30,683 nt of DNA. Origin: Cochliopodium minus (taxonomy: Eukaryota > Discosea > Himatismenida > Cochliopodiidae). Numbering within the stretch: the first letter of the stretch is position 1; every line of letters starts with the position of its first letter. Both the position numbers and the translations under genes were made by a program. Of the stretch, positions 11,341 through 20,900 are shown piece by piece. The notes under the pieces are model-generated. The model ran no database searches, was not told the origin of the DNA, and was given only the letters and a program-made list of their open reading frames with translations. The stretch lies in assembly GCA_024220525.1 (NCBI GenBank), contig JAMYWO010000406.1:1-30683 (forward strand), in the 5' to 3' direction.

Positions 11341-12130
11341 TGAAATTTACAATTCAAAAAAATAGGCTTTTGAATGAATAATCGAAGATGTTGAAAAAGA
11401 TAGATTTGATGTTTAATCTTGTGCATGAATCAACATAAGATAGATAAAGAAAGAGCAAAAGAGATGACGATCGAAGGGGAGAAAAGATATCTCCTTTCAA
11501 ATATCTTGTTCTGTTTCGTTGATGGAATCACCAAGAAGATTACAAAAAAGCATTTTAATCTTTGAGGGAAATGTACAAGATAAATTTAAGCAAAAGAATC
11601 GAGACAAGTCATAATTTGACATGGATTGTAAAACATTATCTATAGAAATCGTGTTGAAAAAGAATCAAATCAAGCAATTCTTGGAAAAAACAGCAGAAGA
11701 TGGGAATATACTTGCGATGGATCACCTCTTCATCTTTAAAGTCCCAGCATGGTTCTATCATTTCAACAAAGCACTAGAGATTGATGTTATCATTCTTTGC
11801 ATGTAATGGGAGATGATGAGGGGAACACCTTATGTTAGAGCACACAAAAAATACGAAAATATGGTCAACGTGAAACCTTTATTACCATTTTCATGCTTTA
11901 CAAAGAAAAGAAAGTTTGGTACTGTTTCTTGTTACATGCTTAAGGTTATATCTCTCCAATACGAAACATCTATTTATGATCATCTCATAAAGTTGTTAGG
12001 AAGAAAGGTGGTGAATTGGAGAATAGAATACCATCCTTTCTTTTACATATAAAAACAAGGAATAATTGTAAAAACACTCCTCTAGATTTCAAAGAACAGA
12101 GATGATTGCAAATCTCAAACATTGTATATC
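11341..12130 (+). pseudogene. Decayed tandem copy of the Sel1-repeat gene
   Basis: This stretch aligns along much of its length with 10142-11242 but is broken by frameshifts, stops and deletions. Examples are AGATAGATTTGATGTT (about 11399) against AGATAGATTTGATGTT (10228), the next 40 bases including AGATAAAGAAAGAGCAAAAG, and the tail GGTGGTGAATTGGAGAATAG (about 12007) against the AAGTGAGTTGGAGAAGAGAA region near 11090. The copied C-terminal peptide still reads VNWRIEYHPFFYI. The middle is about 300 bases shorter than the parent. No open frame exceeds 80 codons. It is a recent head-to-tail duplication that has lost function. Confidence 0.85.
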
Positions 12131-12554
12131 ATCAAAAATGATTATTAAAAAATGAGTATTTCATCAAAATCTTTTTGTTTCAATTTTCTTTATAATCAAG
12201 CAAAATCTTCAATAATAAACAATTTGGGTTGATAATGGGATTAGATATCTTAAAGACCATTTAATGTAATCTGTCCTCCACTTCAAAATATATCTTTGAT
12301 TCGATTCAATTTGTTTATTATATCCATATATCAAACTGAGATTTATTGATAGTAAAGAAGAAATGTAATTATCCTTGTTTCATCTTATTCCTTTAAATAT
12401 ACTTGATTATTCTTTCAAAAACAATTTTTTTTTTTATATTTATGGTTCTTACTAATTTATAGAAAATTAAAAAAAATGTTTTATTTTATAATATTTAATA
12501 TATAAAAAAAAAAATAAAAAAAAAATTTATTTTCAATAAAAGAGATCTCTAAAA
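12131..12554. other. Intergenic region upstream of S13
   Basis: AT-rich, with no coding frame and no recognised RNA gene. It should hold the promoter of the ribosomal protein gene; no specific element was identified. Confidence 0.5.
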
Positions 12555-13279
12555 ATGGGAAGAATGCATTCAAATGGGTATTTTTATTTTATTTACAAAA
12601 CAATATATCAAAAATAATCTTTTAAACATATCAAATTTAATTACAGAATGAGTGTATATATATATTTTTATGCCAATATTATATATCTACAATTTAAATT
12701 TGAATATTATTTGTAAATTGAGATAAATATATTTAATATGAGGAATCATCAAATTTTATATAGAGAAATTGAATATGAATCATTTTATCCATTATTTTCC
12801 TTAAATATTGCAAATATTAATCGTTATTTTAAAATATATAAAATAGTAAGGGTATTTCCCAATCTGCGTTGCCTTATAGACGTCGTGCTCCAACTTGGTG
12901 TAAAAAGAAAAGAACTGATGTAGTTGATCTTATCACCAAACTCGCAAAAAAAGGAAAAACTCCATCTCAAGTTGGTGTAATTCTCAGAGATCAACACGGA
13001 GTTCCTCAATCAAAAGCAATCACTGGATCAACCATCCTTCGTATCCTCAAAGCACAAGGACTTGCTCCACAACTTCCAGAAGATCTTTACCATTTAATTA
13101 AAAAAGCTGTAGCAATTAGAAAACATCTCGAAAAATTGAGAAAAGATAAAGATTCTAAATTTAGACTTATTCTTGTAGAATCTCGTATTCATCGTCTTTC
13201 TCGTTATTATAAAAGAGTTGGAAAACTTGCTCCAACATGGAAATATGATCAATCTACTGCTTCTGCCCTCGTTGCATAA
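12555..13279 (+). CDS. RPS13: 40S ribosomal protein S13 (uS15)
   Basis: Two exons, 12555-12577 and 12847-13279. The first encodes only MGRMHSN plus two bases of Gly, and the 269-nt intron has GTATTT..TAG ends. The joined protein is 151 residues, the same length as human RPS13. It reads [20 protein letters not shown], then the central S15 signature [19 protein letters not shown] and the C-terminal helices ([37 protein letters not shown]). S13 is a small-subunit protein that binds 18S rRNA and helps bridge the subunits. Codon use is more AT-biased than in XRN1 (AAA, CTT, TCT preferred), as expected of a highly expressed gene here. The tiny first exon is easily missed by gene finders, which would start at the TTG near 12869. 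Confidence 0.98.
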
Positions 13280-13296
13280 AAGAGTTATAATGGTTC

Positions 13297-13302
13297 AATA
13301 AA
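13297..13302 (+). terminator. Polyadenylation signal of the S13 gene
   Basis: AATAAA lies 18 bases after the S13 stop codon, in the expected position and followed by T-rich sequence. In such AT-rich DNA the hexamer alone is weak evidence; the position is what supports it. Confidence 0.5.
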
Positions 13303-13472
13303 TATTTTATTCATAAATAACGTAATTTATATTCTTGTGAAATAAAGATCTCTTTACAAATAACATTTGAAACTATTGTTTCCAATTCTTTGATTAAAAT
13401 TGCTTCATTCAAGGATGTTTTCATAAATCATTCTTTGTTTGATTTAACTTTAAAAAATAAAAAAAAGGCAAA

Positions 13473-14915
13473 ATGAATATAATTTTGTTGGGAATATTTT
13501 CTTTGTTTATTGGTTATATCATTTATTTTGCATTATTTGGAAAGAAGAGATCAACAAGAAGTGAAAGAGATAGCAAAAAAGAAGATTCCATGAATTATCA
13601 AATCTCAAACAATAATTTGCATGATGGAGAAGAGGATGAAGATGATGAAGATGATGAAGAAGATGAAGAAGATGAAGATGTAGATGAGTATTTTAGATTA
13701 GCTTGCAAATATATTTCCAACAATAATCAGCTTCAAATCAGCGAAAATCAACAATTGAAATTTTATTCATTGTTCAAACAAGCAAATGTGGGGGTATGTA
13801 ATACATCGGCCCCACAGATATGGGATTTGGTGGGAAAAGCAAAATGGTAATAAATAAAAAAAAAAAAAGTAAATAAAAGGATAAAAAATAAAAAATAAAA
13901 TAAAAAATAAAAAATAAAAAATAAAAAATAAAAAATAACTAAATAACTAAATTAGGAATGCTTGGAAACAATTAGGGTCTATTAGTAAATCAGAGGCTAA
14001 GAAAAAATATGTGGAAACTTTGGATGAGATCTATCCAAATTGGAAAAGTGAAGAAGTCTCCGAAAAAAAGAAGAAAGGATCGAAAATGGGTCCCACCTTC
14101 AGCATGCCAAAGAAAAAAAAGTAAATTTTTTTTAATTGATTTGAAAAATAAAAAAAAAAGCAATTTATGTCAAAAAAATAGCAAATAAACAAAAAATTTA
14201 TTCTTGATAATAAACCATTTTATTCTAGATCTAATTCTGTTTTTTTTTTTTTTTTACATTAAAAGTAATGATTATCATTAATTTTATTTTGTGATTAATA
14301 ATTATTTAATAATCTTAAAAATGCTTATTTTCAATAATTTTTTGCTTAGTTTTTTTTTTTTTAAACATCAAATATTTATAAACTTTTTTTTTTTCGAAAA
14401 TTAAAAAAGAGAAGAAGTCAAAGAAGAGGAGGAAACGACGTTGTTGGACTTGGTAAAGGACGATGATGACACAGAGAAAGCCAAAATTTTCTTGCAAAAA
14501 AATAGTAAAGAAATCGACGAAGGAGACTCTGAGAAGAGAACTCCCTTGATGTGGGCTTGTGATTTGGGAAAACTCGACTTTGTTGAGCTTCTCATTAGTA
14601 ATGGTGCTTCCATTAATCAACAGGACAGTTCTGGATACACTCCTGCACATTATGGTAATTTTTTTTTTTTGACAATTTTTTTTTTGATTTATTTGAATAA
14701 TTGTTTTTGTTTATTTTTTGAACTCTGCATTATTATTTTTTTATTTTTTCATTTGTTATTTTTTTTTTTTAGCCACTATGTCTTACAATGCTGATGTTCT
14801 TTCTTTTTTGATTGAGAAGAAAGTGGATTTGAATTTAAGAGACAAGGAGGGTAAACTTGCAGAGGATTTGGCAGAGGACGAAGAAATGAAAGAATGTTTT
14901 CAAATTAACAAATAA
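13473..14915 (+). CDS. Membrane-anchored acyl-CoA-binding protein with ankyrin repeats
   Basis: Four exons, 13473-13846, 13956-14120, 14410-14654 and 14773-14915, give 308 residues. Residues 1-23 (IILLGIFSLFIGYIIYFALF) form one membrane segment followed by KKRS, so it is probably anchored with the rest in the cytosol. An Asp/Glu run follows (about residues 52-71). The acyl-CoA-binding domain runs from about 72 to 160: YFRLACKYI, LKFYSLFKQANVGVCNTSAP (family LK-x-YGLYKQAT-x-GDCN) and WDLVGKAKWNAWKQLGSIS, the helix-4 signature split by intron 1. After a KKKK-rich linker come two ankyrin repeats (RTPLMWACDLGKLDFVELLI, SGYTPAHYA, DVLSFLIEKKVDLNLRDKEG). The ACB plus ankyrin order is that of animal ACBD6 and plant ACBP1/2; the N-terminal anchor matches the plant class. 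Likely role: binding long-chain acyl-CoA at a membrane and recruiting partners through the ankyrin part. Confidence 0.93.
13880..13936 (+). repeat. 7-nt microsatellite in ACBP intron 1
   Basis: AAAAAAT units with period 7 fill most of the 109-nt intron between the first two ACBP exons. Confidence 0.85.
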
Positions 14916-15244
14916 ATTTTTTAAAAAATAATCGATTATTTTAAAAATAATGTACTCATAAATCAAAGCCAGAGGGTTTATCCTCATAATCTAGAACTCA
15001 TTTTCAAATTTGGAGGTTTGAATTGAAGTTTATTATCTATCAATTATTGGTTGTCACAATCAATAGACCAATTCACTGTAGAGTTTTTCTTTTTTGATTC
15101 GTGAAAAGTGAGAGTTGATGTTTCCATTTTGTTTGTTTTGGGATTAAAAAGAGTTTTTACTTATTATCACAATTTTTTTTCTAACAAAATAGTCATTATT
15201 TTTGATTTTTTTTTTTATTTTTTTTTTAATTAACCCCTTTTTTA
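14916..15244. other. Convergent intergenic region
   Basis: It lies between the stops of the plus-strand ACBP gene and the minus-strand DCAF7-like gene, so it holds two 3' ends. It contains T-rich tracts (15180-15240) and no coding frame. Confidence 0.6.
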
Positions 15245-17217
15245 TCAAATTTTTAAAACTTCGACCTTATCACCAAAACAAATACTCAAAAAATTGGGAT
15301 CAGCATGAGACCAAACAATCTGGTTAATCTCAGACTGAGCCTTGTAACACAAAATAGGATCTTTGATGGGCTTTTTGTTGATGGAAGAAATGTCCCAGAT
15401 GAGAGCTTTTTTGTCATCTCCTGCAGAGGTGATGTGGCAGGAAGAGTGAGGAGCCCAGCATACGGAATTAATATAAGAAGAATGTCCACCTAAAATTTCA
15501 GCAACTCTGCCAGGTTGTCTGATGTCCTAATGTGGTTAAAGGAAAGAAGTGATTAGTAAAGAATTCAAAAAAAGAGTGATGTGAATTGTTTGGGAATTTC
15601 AAAAGAATTTATCAAAATATTTCAATCAAAAATTATTAAAAAATTTTCAAAAACTGGTAGTTTTGTTATCTTTTTAGAAAAAGTTTTTATTTTTAGTTTT
15701 TTTTATAATGTGCCATGATGTGAGCATTTTTTTTTATTTCAACTTAAGATACGATATTCTTAATCAATGAGATCCAAATTATCATTCGTATAATATTGAT
15801 CTTATATCGATAATTTTTACCAACAAATTTTCATTGTAGATTTTTAAAATTCGATTTATTTTTTTTTAAAGTTTGATGGAATTCGATTTTTTTAATCACA
15901 ATAATTTAATTGGGAATGATTTTTAGATATTTTACAATAAAACTATTCATATTAAAAACCAATAGGAATAAATATTAATGCTTTTACTTTCATTTACAAA
16001 TTGAAATTCATAAAAATTAAAAATAAAAAAAAAAGAATCTTCCACATTTTTAAAATGTACGGAAATTTTTTTAATTTTTTAAAATGAATTGATGTTTTTT
16101 TGGTTAAAAAATAAAATTTTTATTTACCAAAATGACAGTTTCTTTAGAATCCATAGAAAAGGTAGATAAATAGTTTTTGTCTTGTTTATTCCAACAAACC
16201 CTCAACAAAGGCTTTCTAGGTCTGAAAAATTTTTTTATAGCAAAAAAAAAAAGGCGAAAAATTAAATATCCGCTAACGATTTTTTTTTTTTTTTAAAAAA
16301 GAAAGAATGATTACCTGTTTTCGTATAATATAGTAGAGTGTTTGAGAGATCTCAAATCGAACATTCTTATCGAACCATCCGCTCCCACCGATGCGAAATT
16401 GTCCACTCCCTTTGCAAAAGCTACATCAAAAACTTCTTTATCATGAGCAATTAATTGCGTAAGAGCTATTTGTTTCTAAATCCAAAATAAAATGAGAATA
16501 TAATAATTGATAATGTAATAATTTTTTAATTTATTAATTTATTAATTTAAAATTAAATTAAATTTTCTCTGATTTTTTTTTTTTTTTTTTTTTTACTTCT
16601 ATATCCCATATTGTGCATGTTGTATCTATTGATGCTGATGCCATTAATGCAGGATTGGTTTCGTTCCAATCGAATGAGGTCAATGGTGAGCAATATTCTG
16701 ATTTTTTATTTTGCTGCTTCAATAAAAAAAAAAAAAATGAATCAAAATGGTAAGTATTGAGAAATATAATTCTTGGTATGATAGTAAAAAATTAATATAT
16801 GTTTTAAAAATGCTTTATATTCTTTTATTATATAATTATATTCAGCTTATATACTTTGATTAAATAATCTTTTTTTTTTTGCTTTCTTACATCTAGAACG
16901 CATTTTTGTTTTATTGTACCATCATTTGCCACTGTCCATAATCTCAAGAAATCCCCACTTGTCCCCATCAGATCTTCCTCTCCTGTTGGATTTGGAGTGA
17001 ACATAATTTTTGTGGGAGGATAGGGATGGTCTACAGATCCTATACATTTGAAATTATCATCGTTTTCATCCAATTGTATCACCTGTATTTTGTTTATGAA
17101 ATCATCTTGGTAAGATCCTATCGCCAAGGTTTTTTTTTTGTTCTTCATATTGCTCCAATTCATTGCATATATTGTCCAGGGTGCTTGGAATGAATATATT
17201 TCTTTTCCTTTTGACAT
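15245..17217 (-). CDS. DCAF7: WD40 protein of the DCAF7/WDR68 (TTG1/AN11) family
   Basis: Five exons on the minus strand: 17217-16891, 16716-16597, 16475-16315, 16221-16128 and 15526-15245. Phases close to 327 residues, against 342 for human DCAF7. The match is collinear: [61 protein letters not shown]-type [107 protein letters not shown], and [12 protein letters not shown] with the end [11 protein letters not shown]. Family members are seven-bladed propellers that scaffold DYRK/HIPK kinases, CUL4-DDB1 ligases, and in plants bHLH-MYB complexes. Which partners apply here is not shown. Intron 4 (16127-15527) is the longest and least repetitive, with no visible exon. Confidence 0.95.
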
Positions 17218-17492
17218 TTATGATCAATATCTATCTCTTTGTATTTCTTTTTATAAATTCCCAAACAAAGTTTCTATTTTTTTTTATTATTATTCAAAAA
17301 GGGGCATTCTTTTAAAGTATAACTGAAAAAATTAAATATACCTCTCGCAATCTAACATTTGCAATAATCACCATTCAAACACATTTCTTCAAAATTAAAA
17401 TTTTCTTTCTTTCAAATGTTAAAAAAAAAAAAGAAAATTTGAAAACAAGAAAATACCTTTCAATTTTTTTAATAACAAACTCAATGTTTTAG
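17218..17492. promoter_or_regulatory. Promoter-side region of the DCAF7-like gene
   Basis: AT-rich sequence directly upstream of the minus-strand DCAF7 start. No specific element was recognised. An ATG at 17220-17222 on the plus strand lies only two bases from the DCAF7 start codon and could splice (GTATTT at 17241) to the short frame at 17493. Confidence 0.35.
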
Positions 17493-17639
17493 TATAAAAA
17501 GTTGCCTCTTCATCTTAAGAAGCAGCTAAAGAAAATTAAGGGTGGAGTTGAAGAGGACGTGGAGGAGGAAAAATTGAAAAGATTGTCCAAACAATTAGTT
17601 AAAAATGAAGATCTTGAGAAGCCAATTATTGTAAAGTAA
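17493..17639 (+). CDS. Possible short exon or small gene, unrecognised
   Basis: An open frame of 48 codons and a TAA follows an acceptor-like TTTTAG. It is lysine- and glutamate-rich with heptad-like leucines (YKKLPLHLKKQLKKI, LKRLSKQLVKNEDL) and ends KPIIVK. It has no internal Met. Its base composition is clearly more G-rich than the flanks, as real exons here are. A start exon at 17220-17240 (MINIYLF) would join in phase 0 to give a 55-residue protein, but would begin two bases from the divergent DCAF7 start. The ATG at 17484 is closed by a TAG three codons on. I do not recognise the product. Confidence 0.35.
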   Translation, partial: YKKLPLHLKKQLKKIKGGVEEDVEEEKLKRLSKQLVKNEDLEKPIIVK

Positions 17640-17929
17640 TCAACACGGAAATAAGAAAAGAAATAATTCCTTCGAACATCAATTTAAAAATAATTCAGAA
17701 ATTTGAGATTTATAACTCATTCCTTTTTTACATTTCAAAATTTTATTCGTACCAAATCAGACATTCCAAAAGATGTCTTCATCTGAAACTTATTTTACTC
17801 AAGATTGCCAAAATGAAAATCCAAAAATAAAAAATTTATATAAAAAAAAAATTGAGGCACTAGAAATTTCTGCCCAATAACACGCATAAAAACCAACATT
17901 TACCAGAATACATTAACATCATTTAAAAT

Positions 17930-20900
17930 ATGGGAATCCCAAAAGTAAAATTTGAATCTAGATTCAAACCAAAAAAAGAATTTAATTCTCAATTTACATT
18001 ATATTCCTTTGTTTAGTTCTTCAGATGGCTCAGTGAGAAATATCCATTGATAAATTATCCAATGGAATCAACATCAACACCAGAATTTGGTAAATATCCA
18101 AAATTTAAAAAATTATCTTCAAAATAACATCCTTTATGAAAAATATTTGATCCTTTATACAGTTTATCCTTTGATAAACGATATCTGATATAATATTCTT
18201 ATAATATTCTCAAAAAAAATTTTTGAAAACTCAAAATAACAATGAACAATCACCTGTTTTTATATTTATTTTTGGATTTCCTGATTGACTCCTTCTTTCA
18301 ATTTTCAAACAAATAAAAAAAAAGATTATTTATATTTGGACATGAATGGAATCATACACAATTGCACACATCCAAAAGAGAATGATCCACTACTCAGAAT
18401 ATCGGAATCAAAGATGTTCATCTCAATAATGACCTATATCGACAAATTATTCAGAACAATAAAACCAAAGAAAGGATTATTCATGGCGATAGATGGATGT
18501 GCACCAAGAGCCAAAATGAATCAACAAAGACAAAGAAGATTTAGAAGTGCATTGGAAACGAAGATAGCCTTACAAACTGCAATATGTAACGGATCAGAGA
18601 TCCCCGCTGATCCTGCTTTTGATTCCAACGTGATTACTCCTGGGACAGAGTTCATGGAGCGATTGTCGGAGAGTTTACAATTTTTCATTCGTAAAAAAAT
18701 CAAAGAAGACAGTTTATGGAAAGAGATAGAGGTAAAAAAAAGTTTGTGAGAAATAAAAAATAAAGTTTAAAAGATTATTTTAAATTGCGAAAAAAAAAAA
18801 TTGTTTAAATAAAAAGATTAATTGTTTCTTTCATAATTTATTAAATCAAATCTAATAATATTTTATTTTACAATTATATTTAAAACTAAAAATAAATTTA
18901 AATATTCTGTAAATAATTAGGTGATTTATTCTGGCCATGATGTACCCGGTGAAGGAGAACATAAAATTATGCAATTTTTGAGAACACTCAAAACGAGAGA
19001 AGACTACCAACCCAACTTGCGCCATTGTCTGTACGGACTGGACGCCGACTTGATCATGTTAGGGTTGATCAGCCACGAGCCCAACTTCTGTCTCATCAGA
19101 GAAGAAGTGTTGACTCGTGTGGGGAAAACGAGAGACAAAGACATTTTCAAAAAGGAAGAATTCCACTTGCTTTCTTTGACTTTGCTTCGTGAATACATGG
19201 AAAGCGAGTTCCTTGAAATTTGGGAACTCAACAAAATCGGTTTCAAGTTTGATCTTGAGAGAATTCTGGATGATTTCGTCTTGATGGCTTTTTTTGTGGG
19301 AAATGACTTTCTGCCTAACCTTCATGTCTTGGACATCTCGAAAGGAGGCATGGAAGTTTTGTTCGAAACTTACAAGAAGGTGTTGCCTCGTTTGACCAAC
19401 TACCTTTGTGGCGACGGAATTATTGATTGGCCCAACTTGCAAATCTTTCTTTCTACTCTCACTGAATATGAAGAAAAAATAATGTACGAAATGCCTATCG
19501 ACTTGAAAATGTCGGAAGGAGATGACGAATCCAATGAAGAGTTTGATAATTTTCAAGATGTGATTAGCAACAATCTATCTGGAGAATCTTCTTCCTCTTC
19601 CTCCAAATTCAACGATGATTCTTGGAAGCCCATTTACTATAAAGAGAGGTCGATAAAGTCTGAAGACCCGAGTGTGATACGCGAACTTGCATACAATTAC
19701 TCCAAGGGATTACAATGGGTCCTTCATTATTATGTGCATGGGTGTGTTAGTTGGTAAAAAAAAATTAATTTCTTATTGTTTATTTTTAAATATTTTTATA
19801 ATTCATTTTGATGTTGTAAAATTTATTTTATTGTTTCATTTTTTGTTTTTTAATTATTTTATTTATTTATTGATATTTTATTTTAATTTTAATTTTTCGT
19901 TTCTTTTTTAGGGAGTGGTTTTATCCTTATCACTATTCTCCACTTATTTGCGATTTGAAGGATTTGTCCAAAGTGGAAGGTCTCAACGATTTTGTTGAAG
20001 GAGTTCCATTCCTCCCTTTCGAACAACTGCTCGCAGTGTTACCTCCTGACAGCAGAGAAGCTCTGCCAGTTCCATACAGATCTCTTATGATCTCCGAAAC
20101 GTCACCTCTTATAAATTTGTAACAAATTTCCACATTTATTTATTTTGTTTATTTTTTATTTTTTATTTTTGATTTTTATTTTTTTTGATTTATTTTATTA
20201 TTTTGATTATTATTTTTTATTTTTTATTTTTATATTTTATTTTTATTTTTTTATTTTATTGTTTTTATTTATTATTTTTTATTTTATTGTTTTTATTTTT
20301 TATTTTTAGTTTTTATTTTTTATTTTTTATTTTATTTATTTTTTGTTTTTTATTTTATTTTTTTTGATTTTTATTATTTTTGATTTTTTTGATTTTTTAT
20401 TTTTTTGATTTTTATAATTTTTTTTCATTTTTAAAAGTTACCCTACTGAGTTCAAAATTGATATGAATGGAAAGGAGAATGCTTGGGAGGGAGTTGTTTT
20501 GATTCCTTTCATTGATGAAAAGCTTCTTCGCAGCGAATTTGAAAAAATTGGTTCGTCACAACTAACAGAACAAGAGTTGAAGAGAAATAAAATTGGTGAA
20601 GGTAAAAAAAAAATTTTTTTTTTTCTAATTATTTGATTTTAAAAGTTTGTTTATTTGTTTTCTAATTTTTCTATATTTTTTTTTTCTATTTATTTTGATT
20701 TATTTTGTAATTTTTTTTGATTTATGATTTTTTAATTTTGTTTTCAATATTGTTTTCATTTTTATTTTTTATATTTATTCATTTTTATTTCTATTTTTTA
20801 TTTTTTTAAATATCATTTATTCATTTTTGTTTCAATCACTTTTTTTTATTTTTTAATAGGAAAACTTTTCAGATGGGACCTTAAATCAAATTATCCAATT

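Noticed and set aside
14961-15040. Stretch with CTCATAA, like a tRNA-Met anticodon loop, and GGTTTGAAT, like a T-loop
   Set aside because: The bases flanking CTCATAA do not form an anticodon stem and no acceptor stem closes.
15305-15493. Plus-strand 62-residue frame
   Set aside because: It is the antisense of the last DCAF7 exon, which matches the family closely.
17484-17492. ATG TTT TAG read through by a reassigned TAG codon
   Set aside because: TAG ends the Sel1 gene in this window, so reassignment is unlikely; TTTTAG is better read as an acceptor.
18285-18324. Start of the XRN1 third segment at 18285
   Set aside because: These bases are intron; the acceptor at 18324 joins GAATTTG to ATTATTTATATTTGG in phase and restores MGIPKFFRW upstream.
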